DNA of 64,000 nt from positions 3,782,001 to 3,846,000 of the forward strand of contig OZ246966.1 in the NCBI GenBank assembly GCA_965232405.1, read 5' to 3'. Numbering within the stretch: the first letter of the stretch is position 1; each line of letters begins with the position of its first letter. This document shows positions 18,003 to 27,676 of this stretch, piece by piece. The DNA comes from RCIO01 sp965232405. Its GTDB lineage: Bacteria; Pseudomonadota; Alphaproteobacteria; Rhizobiales; Rhizobiaceae. The translations under genes and the position numbers were made by a program. The notes under the pieces were generated by a model. It did no database searches, had not been told where the DNA came from, and saw only the letters and a program-made list of their open reading frames with translations.

Positions 18003-18256
18003 GGGTTCCTCCACCCTTGATCGACGCTCGTTTGACGCGGTTGTGACTGTCGTTTGCTGCCTAGCTTCGCGTGCGCGGCGTCGATTTCCCCAGACCCTGT
18101 TTCGTACCATAGTTGCAGTGTTTTCAGCAAGTTGGCAGGCCATTGCACGCTCAAGCAAGTTCGATGCGCGCCTGAAAAAGAATTTCGTTCACACGCGCGA
18201 TAGCGTGCATGCCGATGACAAGGTCCCGACGGACTTGGCATCGGGAGGAGAAGTGC
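18003..18256. promoter_or_regulatory. Divergent control region between the AraC gene and cassette B
   Basis: These 254 bp separate two divergent genes and must hold both promoters. I could not pick a convincing -35/-10 pair or AraC half-sites by eye. GGGAGGAG at 18244-18251 is the ribosome-binding site of the permease gene. Confidence 0.5.
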
Positions 18257-19231
18257 ATGGGAATCCTGGGGCGACCCACACAAGAGAAGATCGTCTTCGC
18301 GCTTGCCGCGGCCCTGTGCATTGGGTTCGCGCTCTTCCTGCCCGGCTTCCTCACGGCCAACAATCTGCTCAACCTTGTCCGCAGCGTTTCGATCCTCGGC
18401 GTGCTGGGCGTCGCCATGGCGCTCGTTGTCATCGGGCGCGGCATAGACCTGTCGCTTGTCGCGACAATGGCAATTTCGGTCGGGCTAACGATGCAATTGC
18501 TGGCCACTGGGCTGCCGCTCGCCGAGGCGCTGGCGATCGGCATTCTGTTTTCGCTGGCTGTGGGCGCGGTCAACGGCTTCCTGATTGCCTATGTCGAGAT
18601 ACCGGCCATCTTTGCGACGCTCGCAATGGGCACGTTGATCTACGGTTTCGGCAAATACTTCCTGTTTCAGCTGGATGTTCTCTATCTGCCCGACAGCCAC
18701 CGATACTTGTTGTGGCTCGGTCAGGGTTATGTGCTTGGCGTGCCGGTCCCGATTGTCGTGTTCGCGATCGTCTGCGTGCTCGCGCACCTGTTCCTGACCT
18801 TTACGCGACCGGGCTGGTACCTTCGCGCGGTGGGCGACAATCTGGCCGCCGCACGGATCGCCGGCGTGCCGGCCCGGCCGATCATCGTCTCGCAATACAT
18901 GATTTCGTCGCTGATTGGTTTCGTTGCCGGTCTGGTGACGGCCGCCTCCGTGGCCAGCATGAACACCCGCATCGCCAACTCGACTTACGTCTACGACGTC
19001 ATCCTCGTGGTCGTTCTTGGCGGCATCGGGCTGTCAGGCGGGCGCGGAAGCGTGCGCAACGTCATCGTTGGAACGCTGCTGATCGGAGTGCTGCTCAACG
19101 GCATGACCATCATGGATGTGCAGTACACGCTCCAGAACGTGATCAAGAGCGTGATCCTGCTCTCGGCAATCGTCATCGACACATTTCTCAACCCCCGCGA
19201 CGAGCAGACCGCTCAGCAAGGGGACATCTGA
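18257..19231 (+). CDS. Cassette B: RbsC-type ABC permease
   Basis: A 324-residue permease closely matching the first permease of cassette A: TQEKIVFALAA at the N-terminus, GRGIDLSLVATMAISV, IAYVEIPAIFATLAMGT, and the tail NPRDEQTAQQGDI. ATG 18257 is set by GGGAGGAG at the right distance; in-frame codons extend further upstream without support. It forms the unfused half of the permease pair. Confidence 0.92.
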   Translation: MGILGRPTQEKIVFALAAALCIGFALFLPGFLTANNLLNLVRSVSILGVLGVAMALVVIGRGIDLSLVATMAISVGLTMQLLATGLPLAEALAIGILFSLAVGAVNGFLIAYVEIPAIFATLAMGTLIYGFGKYFLFQLDVLYLPDSHRYLLWLGQGYVLGVPVPIVVFAIVCVLAHLFLTFTRPGWYLRAVGDNLAAARIAGVPARPIIVSQYMISSLIGFVAGLVTAASVASMNTRIANSTYVYDVILVVVLGGIGLSGGRGSVRNVIVGTLLIGVLLNGMTIMDVQYTLQNVIKSVILLSAIVIDTFLNPRDEQTAQQGDI

Positions 19232-19253
19232 AGCGTCTCAAAGGGAGGAAACC

Positions 19254-20252
19254 ATGAGAATGCTCAAGACAGGACTGGCGCTCGCAGCGCTCGCCGTAAT
19301 GGGGACCGGAGCTGCCTTCGCGCAAGGTATCGACGACCCCACCCGCGAACCATTCTATTCGGCGCTGGACGGCAAGAAAGTCGTTTTCGTGCCCGTTGCC
19401 ATGGGCTTCGACCTCACGGAAGGCTGGGCAGCCGGTATTCGCGGTCAGCTGGAGCCGCTTGGCATCTCCTTCGAAATCCGCGATCCCAGCTGGAACACAG
19501 ATGCCGGCGCACAGGCAATCACCTCGCTGATTTCCGAAAAGCCAGACGCCATCGTGGTGCACAACCCGGACGTACAGTCCTATGCGCGCCTGCTCAAGCG
19601 GGCCGAAGAGGCTGGCATCTACGTGGTTCAGGTCAACATGAATTCGGCCTATTCGACCGACGCCTATGTCGGCACCGACTATGTCGGTCTCGGCGAGAAA
19701 ATGGCCAACCGGCTGATCGAGGAATGCTCGCCCGCCAATGGCGGCAGCGGCAAGGTCGCGGTCGTGCAGGGCGTGCTGACGGCTGCAGCGAGCGCCTATC
19801 AGATGCAGGGCATCAACACCGTGCTGTCGCAACATCCCGACATGGAGATCGTTTCCAATCAGGCTGCCGACTGGGATGGCACCAAGGCACGGAACATTAC
19901 CTCCACGGTGATCCAGCAGCACCCCGACCTCTGCGGTGTTGTCGGCTTCTGGGACGTGATGGATCTCGGCACCGGCGCTGCCATTCAGGAATCCGGCAAG
20001 GACATCTTCCTGATCACCTCCGGCGGCGGCAACAAGACTGCCTGCGACGGACTTGAAAACGGCACCTATTCGGAGGTCGTGAGCTACGACGTGCCCGGTC
20101 AGGCGCGCGACATAGCGACCATGATCGAGCACCTGCTCCAGCACGGGCAGGAGCCGGGATCGGTGAAGAGCACGCTGTTTTCGCCGCTGACCTTCATGAC
20201 CAAGGACAATATCGGGCCGGGCTCCTGCTGGACGCTCGAAGGCCAGAATTGA
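19254..20252 (+). CDS. Cassette B: periplasmic substrate-binding protein
   Basis: A 332-residue secreted binding protein with a signal peptide ending in GAAFAQ. It shares with cassette A the segments FVPVAMGFDLTEGWAA, FEIRDPSWNTDAGAQA and EKPDAIVVHNPDVQSYARLLK, so ligands are probably related. Its four cysteines (158, 227, 264, 325) match those of the A and C paralogues. AAGGGAGGAA precedes the ATG, and a 10-bp GC hairpin follows the stop. Confidence 0.92.
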   Translation: MRMLKTGLALAALAVMGTGAAFAQGIDDPTREPFYSALDGKKVVFVPVAMGFDLTEGWAAGIRGQLEPLGISFEIRDPSWNTDAGAQAITSLISEKPDAIVVHNPDVQSYARLLKRAEEAGIYVVQVNMNSAYSTDAYVGTDYVGLGEKMANRLIEECSPANGGSGKVAVVQGVLTAAASAYQMQGINTVLSQHPDMEIVSNQAADWDGTKARNITSTVIQQHPDLCGVVGFWDVMDLGTGAAIQESGKDIFLITSGGGNKTACDGLENGTYSEVVSYDVPGQARDIATMIEHLLQHGQEPGSVKSTLFSPLTFMTKDNIGPGSCWTLEGQN

Positions 20253-20267
20253 CCTGAACCGCAAATG

Positions 20268-20297
20268 GGCCGGCGCCCGTCAGTCGCGGCGCCGGCC
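20268..20297 (+). terminator. Intercistronic hairpin after binding-protein gene B
   Basis: GGCCGGCGCC and GGCGCCGGCC form a perfect 10-bp stem with a 10-base loop, 15 bases after the stop. It occupies the same place as the hairpins in cassettes A and C, with a different sequence. Confidence 0.7.
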
Positions 20298-20322
20298 ACT
20301 CCGCAACAGAGCAGCAGCATTA

Positions 20323-22437
20323 ATGTCATACTCCGACACATTCGCGTATTGGCGCTACCGGCTCGTGCCGGACCACATGCTCGGCGAATTGCTGAGCAAG
20401 CGGTGGATCGACAACGCGATCCCGCTGCTTGTGCTGGTGTTCGTGCTGTCGCTCTTCGGTTCGCTGATCCCGGAATTCTTCGGGGCCGCGAATGTCACCA
20501 ATCTGGCGCGGCAGTGGGGCGAATTCGGGCTGATTGTGCTCGGCCTCATGATCGTCATGGTTGCCGGCGGCATCGATCTGTCGGTCGGCTCCACGTTCGC
20601 GCTCGGCAACATCGTGGCGCTGACCCTTCTCAATGTGGCCGAACTGCCGATGCCGGTTGTGGTTGCGGCAACCCTTGCTGTTGGCGCGACGGTCGGTCTG
20701 GTCAATGGCGTTCTCGTCGGGTTCCTTAGGCTCAGGGCGTTCCTGACGACACTGGTGACACTGATCATCGTTCGCGCCATCGTCGACATGCTGCTTCTGA
20801 AATACTCGGTGCGCATCGCCGCTGCGTTCCCGGATTCCGACGCCTGGTACTATGTCGGCGAAGGCTTTGTGTTCGGCATTCCGTTCAGCGCATTTGCCGC
20901 CGTCTTCGTCGCTATCGTGGCGCATTTCGTGCTCAGCCGGTCAAGGATGGGCTGGCATGTGCTGGCGACGGGCGGTTCGCGCCGCTCGTCCCACAATGTC
21001 GGCATCCCGGTGCGCCGTGTCATCTGCTCAACCTATGTGATTTCCGGCACGCTTGCCGCGCTGGCAGGCGTCCTCTTCGCCTCGCGCCTCGGCGGGGCAG
21101 GCGCGGACACTGGCATCGGGCTTGAGATCGCGGCGCTTACCGCTGCTGTGCTCGGCGGCAATTCGCTCGGCGGCGGCCGGGGATCGGCGGCAAAGGCCCT
21201 GATTGGCTCGATCAGCGTCATGATCATCGTCAACAGCCTGCTGCGCCTGGGCGTGACCTCGGGGGCGAACTCCCTGCTGCTTGGCATATTGCTTCTGGTT
21301 GCTGTCGCGATCGACGTGCGCTGGCTCAAGAACCTCAACAAGGTCTTGTCGAAGGTCTATGTCTCGCCGGCCTTCGCGGCACTGCCCAAGGCACCCGGAA
21401 CCGATCCCTCATCGCTCTACGCGGTCAACGACAAGCTCGGCGGTGTCGAACTGATCGGGCTGGGTGAGATCGACGGGCCAGAAGATGTGATCCTTGACGC
21501 AGACGACAATATCTATGCGGGAAACCGCACCGGCGACATCATTCGCTTCTTTGCTCCCGACTATAAGCGGCATGAGGTCTACGCCCATGTCGGCGGCCGG
21601 CCGCTGGGCATGGCGTTCGCGAAAGACGGGGCCTTGCTGGTTTGCATCGGCGGCATGGGGCTCTACCGCGTCACCAAGGAACGCGATATCGAGAAGCTGA
21701 CCGACGAGACCAACCGGTCCTGGCTTTCGATTATCGACGATTCCCGCCTGCGCCTTGCCGACGACCTCGATATCGCACCCGACGGGCGGGTCTTTTTCTC
21801 TGAAGCCACCGTTCGCTACGAAATGCATGAGTGGCCCGTCGACGGTCTGGAATCGCGCGGCAACGGCCGCATCGTCTGTTTCGATCCGAACAGTGGAACG
21901 ACGCGAACCGTTCTCAAGAAGCTGAAATTCCCCAATGGCATCTGCATGACGCATGACGGGGAGTCTTTCCTGTTCGCCGAAACCTGGGCCTGCAGCGTAT
22001 CGCGCTACTGGTTCGACGGACCCAAGAAGGGGACGGTCGAAACGGTTCTGCCAGCGCTGCCCGGCTATCCGGACAATATCAACCGTGCGTCCGACGGTAC
22101 CTTCTGGCTGGCGCTTGTCGGCATCAGGACGCCATCGCTCGATCTGGCACTGAAGATGCCCGGTTTCCGGCGGCGCATGGCGCGGCGCATTGCGCCGGAC
22201 GAATGGCTCTATCCCAACATCAACACCGGTTGCGTGATCCGCTTCTCAGAGACCGGCGAAGTGCTGGACGTGATGTGGGACCGCGGCGGCGACAACCATC
22301 CGATGATCACGTCGATGCGCGAGCACAAGGGGCATCTCTACATCGGCGGCATCCTCAACAACCGGATCGGCAAGCTCAAGCTCGAAGGCGCGGACGAGAC
22401 CTGGACCGGCCCGGATTCCTATTGGGGCAAGCCATGA
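20323..22437 (+). CDS. Cassette B: ABC permease fused to a C-terminal SMP-30/strictosidine-synthase-like propeller
   Basis: A 704-residue fusion, co-linear with the cassette A protein. The N-terminus (FAYWRYRLVPDHMLGELLSKRWIDNAIPL) is nearly the same as in A, the permease signature is GGIDLSVGSTFALG, and the basic post-membrane stretch is DVRWLKNLNKVLSK. In the propeller the metal-site residues are E387 (GPED), N538 (FPNG) and D584 (YPDN). Overall it is much closer to A than to C, implying a recent duplication of whole cassettes. It overlaps the next gene by 4 bp (ATGA). Confidence 0.92.
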   Translation: MSYSDTFAYWRYRLVPDHMLGELLSKRWIDNAIPLLVLVFVLSLFGSLIPEFFGAANVTNLARQWGEFGLIVLGLMIVMVAGGIDLSVGSTFALGNIVALTLLNVAELPMPVVVAATLAVGATVGLVNGVLVGFLRLRAFLTTLVTLIIVRAIVDMLLLKYSVRIAAAFPDSDAWYYVGEGFVFGIPFSAFAAVFVAIVAHFVLSRSRMGWHVLATGGSRRSSHNVGIPVRRVICSTYVISGTLAALAGVLFASRLGGAGADTGIGLEIAALTAAVLGGNSLGGGRGSAAKALIGSISVMIIVNSLLRLGVTSGANSLLLGILLLVAVAIDVRWLKNLNKVLSKVYVSPAFAALPKAPGTDPSSLYAVNDKLGGVELIGLGEIDGPEDVILDADDNIYAGNRTGDIIRFFAPDYKRHEVYAHVGGRPLGMAFAKDGALLVCIGGMGLYRVTKERDIEKLTDETNRSWLSIIDDSRLRLADDLDIAPDGRVFFSEATVRYEMHEWPVDGLESRGNGRIVCFDPNSGTTRTVLKKLKFPNGICMTHDGESFLFAETWACSVSRYWFDGPKKGTVETVLPALPGYPDNINRASDGTFWLALVGIRTPSLDLALKMPGFRRRMARRIAPDEWLYPNINTGCVIRFSETGEVLDVMWDRGGDNHPMITSMREHKGHLYIGGILNNRIGKLKLEGADETWTGPDSYWGKP

Positions 22438-23516
22438 TCGGGGCCGTTTCCAGACTGACCGACAAGATATTCGGACGCGGCGAGGCGGCCGTCACCGTAC
22501 CGCCGCTTGACGGGGCGCTGAGGCCCAATCGCGCACTCGACGAGGCCAGGAAACGCTATGCGCTTCCAGACGTGGATTGCCTCGCGGTCGTGGGTGGCAA
22601 GCTGCTGGCCTCGGCAGGCGACACGGTATTTGCGCTGGACGGCCGCGGAAAATGGAAGCCGCATGTCAAAGCCGAAGGACAGATCACCGGCATTTGCGCC
22701 ATCGAAAAGGCCGGGCTCGCAGTGGCGACGGCAAACGGTGCGGTGTTTGTTTCCGGCGGCCCGTTTGACGGCAAGCGCTTCGACACGGGCATCAAGTGCC
22801 CGACGGCCATCGTGGAGGATGACGGTGCGCTCTACCTGGCCAGCGGCTCGGCGACCAACTCGCCCGACGAATGGCAGCGCGACCTGCTGGAGTGCAACGC
22901 CACCGGAAGCCTGTGGCACATAACACTTTCAAGTGGCGAGACAGAACAGATCGCTGGCGGCCTTGCCTGGCCGGCCGGCCTTGCGGTCGATGGGAAAAGC
23001 CTAGTCGTTTCCGAAGCTTCGAAGCACCGGCTGATGCAGTTCGATCTTGCCGAACCGGGCAAACTGGAGACGCTGTATTACGATCTGCCGGGTTACCCCG
23101 GCCGCATTTCGCATGCGGCGGGCGGATGGTGGCTGGCCGTCTTTGCGCCGCGCAGCCAGCTGGTGGAGTTCGTGCTGCGCGAGCCCGTCTACCGCAGACG
23201 CATGCTCAGCGAAGTGGAGCCGCAATTCTGGGTTTCGCCGAAACTCAGAACTGGGCGGAGCTTTTACGAGCCGCTGCAGGGCGGAGGCGTGAAACATCTC
23301 GGCGTCCTGAAACCCTGGGCGCCAACAATGTCGGCGGGCCTGAGCGTCCGGCTGGATAACAATTTCCAGCCGGTCGCCAGCTTGCAGAGCCGTTCGGACG
23401 GCTTTGCGCACGGTGTAACCAGCGTTTGCGAACTCAACGGAGAGACCTACGTTGCCGCTCGCGGCGACGGCGTTGTCGTGCGCGTTCCAGGCTCAGCAAC
23501 GGGGGTGGCACAATGA
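22434..23516 (+). CDS. Cassette B: stand-alone propeller, probable non-catalytic partner
   Basis: A 360-residue soluble propeller. Like the cassette A partner, it has WPAG (A181) where the fused propeller has FPNG, and YPGR (G223) where the fused one has YPDN, so two metal ligands are gone. Also shared with A are FAPRSQLVEFVLRE and GVLKPWAPT near the C-terminus. The ATG overlaps the previous stop by 4 bp and the ATPase ATG overlaps its own stop by 4 bp. Confidence 0.88.
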   Translation: MIGAVSRLTDKIFGRGEAAVTVPPLDGALRPNRALDEARKRYALPDVDCLAVVGGKLLASAGDTVFALDGRGKWKPHVKAEGQITGICAIEKAGLAVATANGAVFVSGGPFDGKRFDTGIKCPTAIVEDDGALYLASGSATNSPDEWQRDLLECNATGSLWHITLSSGETEQIAGGLAWPAGLAVDGKSLVVSEASKHRLMQFDLAEPGKLETLYYDLPGYPGRISHAAGGWWLAVFAPRSQLVEFVLREPVYRRRMLSEVEPQFWVSPKLRTGRSFYEPLQGGGVKHLGVLKPWAPTMSAGLSVRLDNNFQPVASLQSRSDGFAHGVTSVCELNGETYVAARGDGVVVRVPGSATGVAQ

Positions 23517-25009
23517 CACCCATCCTGGAAATGCTGCAGGGCACAAAGCTCTATCGCGGTGTGCCGGCTGTCAAAGACGTTACATTCGACCTGCGTCCGG
23601 GCGAGGTACATGCGCTGCTCGGCGAGAACGGCGCCGGCAAGTCAACGCTGACGAAAATGCTGGCCGGGGTGGTCGCGCCGACATCGGGCGAAATCCTGCT
23701 GGAGGGCCAGCGTGTCGAATTGCCGACGCCCTCCGACGCACTGAGGCTGGGCATTGCAATGGTCTATCAGGAGACCAGCCTCGTTCCGTCGCTGACTGTC
23801 GCGCAAAACCTTTACCTGATGGACGACAAACCGTTCCACCGCCTGCGCGGCATCTACATTGCCGGTCAGCAATTTCTTCAGTCGCTCAACTTCCATGTCG
23901 ATCCCGCCGCGCTGGTTTCGGGCCTTGGCGCAGGGCAGCGGCAAATGGTCGAGATCGCGCGTGCGGTCCACCACAATGCCAAGGTCATCATCTTCGACGA
24001 GCCGACAGCATCGCTGACGCCCGAGGAGAAATACCAGTTTTTTGCGCTCATCCAGCGGCTGAAGAAACGCGGAGTCTCCATCATCTTCATCAGCCATGCG
24101 CTGGAAGAGGCGCTGCAGATTTCCGATCGCATCACGGTGCTCCGCGACGGCGAGCATGTCGTGACAGACGAAACGGCCAAATTCGATCGCGAGCGCATCG
24201 TGCGTTCGATGGTGGGCCGTTCGCTGAAGGACGAACTCTACGGTTCGCAGAAAGATCGCAAGGCCCGCAAACCGGGCAAGAAGGTGCTCAGCGTGCAGAA
24301 CCTGTCGATGGGCAATGCTGTTCGCAATACCTCGTTCTCGGTGTTTGCCGGCCAGGTGACGGGCATGTTCGGGTTGATCGGTTCGGGACGCACGGAAACG
24401 GCAAAAGTGGTTTCAGGCGTGCTGAAGCGCGATCTGTTCCACGGCGGCAATGTGCAGTTCGAGGGCAGGCCGGTTCGCTACCGCGTGCCCCGGCCGGCGG
24501 TACTCGACGGCATCATCTACGTGACCGAGGACCGCAAGTTCGAAGGCTTCTTCGAGACCATGTCGATCGCCGAGAACATCTATCTCTCAGCGCTTGCCGG
24601 CGGCCAGACCAAGAGCTCGACGATCTCGATGAACGAAATGAAGGCGCTTGCCGAACACTGGGCCGGCGCGCTCAACGTCAAGGCGATCAACAACGATGCG
24701 CGGGTGATAGAACTTTCCGGCGGCAACCAGCAGAAAGTGGTCGTTGCCACGGCGCTTCTGCAGAAGCCGAAGCTCATCATCTTCGACGAGCCGACGCGCG
24801 GTGTTGATGTCGGCGCTATCTCGGAAATCCATCAACTGATCAACCGGCTCGCCGACGACGGCATCGCGGTGTTGGTGATTTCATCCTACCTGCCTGAAAT
24901 TCTTCAACTATCCGACCGGCTGCTCATCTGCAGGCAAGGGCGCGTGGTTGAGGAATTCGAGGGCACGCAGGCTGACGAAGACACTATCATGTTCGCGGCG
25001 GTGCACTGA
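23513..25009 (+). CDS. Cassette B: RbsA-type ABC ATPase with two nucleotide-binding domains
   Basis: A 498-residue double ATPase. It has Walker A GENGAGKST, Walker B IIFDEPTASLTPEE, second-half P-loop GLIGSGRTE, signature LSGGNQQKV and Walker B LIIFDEPTRGVD. The frame is open 29 codons further upstream, but ATG 23513 overlaps the previous stop as in cassettes A and C. Its stop overlaps the next ATG (TGATG), tying a CoA ligase into the same transcript. Confidence 0.94.
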   Translation: MTPILEMLQGTKLYRGVPAVKDVTFDLRPGEVHALLGENGAGKSTLTKMLAGVVAPTSGEILLEGQRVELPTPSDALRLGIAMVYQETSLVPSLTVAQNLYLMDDKPFHRLRGIYIAGQQFLQSLNFHVDPAALVSGLGAGQRQMVEIARAVHHNAKVIIFDEPTASLTPEEKYQFFALIQRLKKRGVSIIFISHALEEALQISDRITVLRDGEHVVTDETAKFDRERIVRSMVGRSLKDELYGSQKDRKARKPGKKVLSVQNLSMGNAVRNTSFSVFAGQVTGMFGLIGSGRTETAKVVSGVLKRDLFHGGNVQFEGRPVRYRVPRPAVLDGIIYVTEDRKFEGFFETMSIAENIYLSALAGGQTKSSTISMNEMKALAEHWAGALNVKAINNDARVIELSGGNQQKVVVATALLQKPKLIIFDEPTRGVDVGAISEIHQLINRLADDGIAVLVISSYLPEILQLSDRLLICRQGRVVEEFEGTQADEDTIMFAAVH

Positions 25010-26895
25010 TGACGCACGGCTTGCTTACAACCCGGCCAGTCCGAACGGTGCGCTCGATCGAGGATGTCGAGGCGATCGAGGCCCGGCCCTATGACGAACT
25101 CGTCACCGCGCACAATCTCTATGATCTGGTCCTGGCAACAGCCAAACATTTCGGCGACCGGAAGGCGCTGACGGTTCTGCGTACCGAGGACCCTGAAGAC
25201 GTAGGCGTTTCGCTCACGCACCAGGAATTGCTGGGCGAGGTTACCCGCGCCGCCAACCTGTTCCATTCGCTCGGCGACGATACCGGCGAGCCTGTTGTTG
25301 CGTTCCTTGCGCCGACACTGCCGCAGCTTCCGACGCTGCTGCTCGGCGCACAGGTCGCAGGCGTTGCCAGTACCTTGAATTATCTGCTCGCCGGCGATGC
25401 GATCATTGACCTGCTCAACGCGCAGAAGGCGACGGTGCTCGTTCTCGCATCCGAAACCGCCGACGAAACCTGCTGGGCGAAGGCGAAGGGCGTACTCGAG
25501 CGCATTGCGTCGCTGCGTCATGTGCTGGTGATCGGCGAGGAAACGGACGAACGCGACGGGCACGAAAGCCTGGACGCGCTGCTCAGCCGGCACCGAACTG
25601 ACAAGCTCGACTTCGACCCGTCAGCCGACCGCAACCGGATTTGCGCGCTATTTCACACCGGCGGAACGACCGGACGGCCGAAACTCGTTCAACTCACACA
25701 TGGCAACCAGATCCATGCCGCCTTCGGCTTTGCCCAGGTTTTCGGCTATTGCGAGGACGACACCGTTATCGACGGCCTGCCGTTCTTCCATGTCGGCGGC
25801 ACCATGACGGTGGGCCTCGCGCCGCTTGCTGCCGGTGCACATATCGTCGTGCCTTCGCCCTACGCACTGCGGCCACCGGCCGTGATCGCCAATTACTGGA
25901 AGATCGCCGAGCATTTCCGGGCGACGGTGGTTGGCGGCGTGCCGACCTCGCTTGCCGCGCTTGCGAATGCCTGGGTCCCCGGCACCGACGTGTCGCGAAT
26001 GCGCATGGCGATGACGGGCGGTGCTGTTCTTCCCAAGGCAGTGGGCGAGCGCTTCGAAACCGTTACCGGCATCCGCATCTTCGAGACCTACGGCATGACC
26101 GAAACGGCTGCCGCTATCGCCTTCAATCCGGGGCATGGCGAACCGGTGATGGGAAGCGTGGGCTTTCGCGCACCATTTTCGCAGACGCGGATCGTGTCGC
26201 TCGACGGGGACGATCTGCGCACATGCGAGCCGAACGAGAGCGGCCTTGTGCAGGTGAGCGGCCCGCAGGTCTTTCCCGGATATGTCGATCCCGCCCACAA
26301 TATCGGAACACTCTCCGACGACGGTTGGCTGACGACGGGTGATGTCGGTTATCTGAGCGAGGATCAGCGCCTGTTCCTGACCGGCCGCGAGAAAGACCTG
26401 ATCGTCAGGAGCGGCCACAATATCGATCCCGCCGCGATCGAGGATGTCGCCAACCAGTTCGACGGGGTGCAGATAAGTGCGGCCGTCGGCATGCCGGACC
26501 AGTATGCCGGTGAAGTGCCCGCGCTGTTCGTGGTGCCGCAACCGGGCGCGACCATCGATCTGGCTGCGCTGTCGGAGTTTCTCGAAACGCATGTTCACGA
26601 ACCGCCCGCGCGGCCGAGAAACGTGATCCTAATCGATGCGCTTCCGGTAACGGCGGTTGGCAAGATCTTCAAGCCGGCACTGCGAGACAGGGCCATCGAG
26701 GAAAAGGTCCGGCAGGAAGCGACTGGTACTCTCGGTGCAAACACCAAGCTCGACATAGAGATCGGTATGGACGCGCAGAAGAACACGGTTGTCCGCGTTC
26801 GGGTGCACGGCGCCGATACCGCCAGGATTTCGCAGCTTGAGGCGGCACTCAAACCACTTCCTCAAACCTACCTGATCGAGGCCGGCAATGTCTGA
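25009..26895 (+). CDS. AMP-binding acyl-CoA synthetase
   Basis: A 628-residue ANL-superfamily ligase, longer than the usual 520-550. It has HTGGTTGRPK near residue 221 (ATP loop), FETYGMTETAA near 360, WLTTGD near 443 and the C-terminal lysine motif PVTAVGKIFK near 548. About 75 residues follow the lysine motif, ending in a small extra segment with KLDIEIG and VRVRVHG. It is the second CoA ligase of the window and is translationally coupled to the cassette B ATPase, so the imported compound, or a product of it, is probably a carboxylic acid activated straight after uptake. Confidence 0.92.
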   Translation: MTHGLLTTRPVRTVRSIEDVEAIEARPYDELVTAHNLYDLVLATAKHFGDRKALTVLRTEDPEDVGVSLTHQELLGEVTRAANLFHSLGDDTGEPVVAFLAPTLPQLPTLLLGAQVAGVASTLNYLLAGDAIIDLLNAQKATVLVLASETADETCWAKAKGVLERIASLRHVLVIGEETDERDGHESLDALLSRHRTDKLDFDPSADRNRICALFHTGGTTGRPKLVQLTHGNQIHAAFGFAQVFGYCEDDTVIDGLPFFHVGGTMTVGLAPLAAGAHIVVPSPYALRPPAVIANYWKIAEHFRATVVGGVPTSLAALANAWVPGTDVSRMRMAMTGGAVLPKAVGERFETVTGIRIFETYGMTETAAAIAFNPGHGEPVMGSVGFRAPFSQTRIVSLDGDDLRTCEPNESGLVQVSGPQVFPGYVDPAHNIGTLSDDGWLTTGDVGYLSEDQRLFLTGREKDLIVRSGHNIDPAAIEDVANQFDGVQISAAVGMPDQYAGEVPALFVVPQPGATIDLAALSEFLETHVHEPPARPRNVILIDALPVTAVGKIFKPALRDRAIEEKVRQEATGTLGANTKLDIEIGMDAQKNTVVRVRVHGADTARISQLEAALKPLPQTYLIEAGNV

Positions 26896-27676
26896 TCCGG
26901 TCCTGCTTTCGATCGACAGTCATGTCGCCACGATCACGCTCAATCGACCCGAGACGCTGAATGCGCTGTCGCGCGACGCGATGGAGAAATTCGAACAAAC
27001 CGTGCGCTCGCTCGGGGACTTCGATGACATTCGCGCAGTCATCATCACCGGGGCAGGGCGCGCGTTCTGTGCCGGCGGAAACCTGACGGAATTCAAACAG
27101 GCGCTGGATGCCGACAAGCAGAGCCTGATCGACGTTCTGGCTTACAACCAGACCGTGCTGCAGCTGGTGGAGGACATTCCGGTACCCGTCATCGGCGCCG
27201 CCAATGGAACCGCTGTCGCCGGCGGGCTCGAATTGCTGCTCTGCTGCGACATCGTGCTGGCTGCGCAAGGCGCGAAGATGGGCGACGGGCACGCGCGCTA
27301 TGCGGTGGTTCCGTCAGGTGGGGCAACAGTGCGGCTGCCGCGCAAGATCGGTCCTGTGCATGCCGCGCGGCTGTTCTACACCGCCGAGCTCGTCGATGCC
27401 GAAACCATGATGGCCTGGGGCCTCGTCACGGAGGTCGTGCCGGGTACCGAGCTGATGCAGCGCGCCAACGCGCTGGCAGCAGCGATCAGCCGTTGCAGCC
27501 CTGAAGTCTTGCGCAGGATCAAGAAGCTGACCCGGCCGGGGTCCGGTGAGGCCGTTACCGGCCGAGCCGAGATCGATGAGTTCGTTTTTCACGTCGATGG
27601 CGCCGATCTGGCCGAAGGCCTGTCAGCGTTCAACCAAAAACGCACGCCGCAATATGGAGGAGGCGCCGATGGCTGA
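26888..27676 (+). CDS. Enoyl-CoA hydratase/isomerase-family protein lacking the second catalytic Glu
   Basis: A 262-residue crotonase-fold enzyme. The oxyanion-hole segment GRAFCAGGN is near residue 60, and AGGLELLLCCDIV near 112-124 supplies the first catalytic glutamate (E115). Twenty residues later, where classic enoyl-CoA hydratases have the second glutamate (positions 144 and 164 in the rat enzyme), this protein has H135 (GDGHARY). Hydratase activity is therefore doubtful; an isomerase, hydrolase or C-C bond cleaving crotonase is likelier. It overlaps the ligase gene by 8 bp upstream and the cassette C permease by 8 bp downstream. Confidence 0.88.
   Translation: MSDPVLLSIDSHVATITLNRPETLNALSRDAMEKFEQTVRSLGDFDDIRAVIITGAGRAFCAGGNLTEFKQALDADKQSLIDVLAYNQTVLQLVEDIPVPVIGAANGTAVAGGLELLLCCDIVLAAQGAKMGDGHARYAVVPSGGATVRLPRKIGPVHAARLFYTAELVDAETMMAWGLVTEVVPGTELMQRANALAAAISRCSPEVLRRIKKLTRPGSGEAVTGRAEIDEFVFHVDGADLAEGLSAFNQKRTPQYGGGADG

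Noticed and set aside
17124..18020. 298-codon plus-strand frame opposite the AraC regulator
   Set aside because: The AraC helix-turn-helix signature and a good ribosome-binding site are on the minus strand; the plus frame has no known motif.
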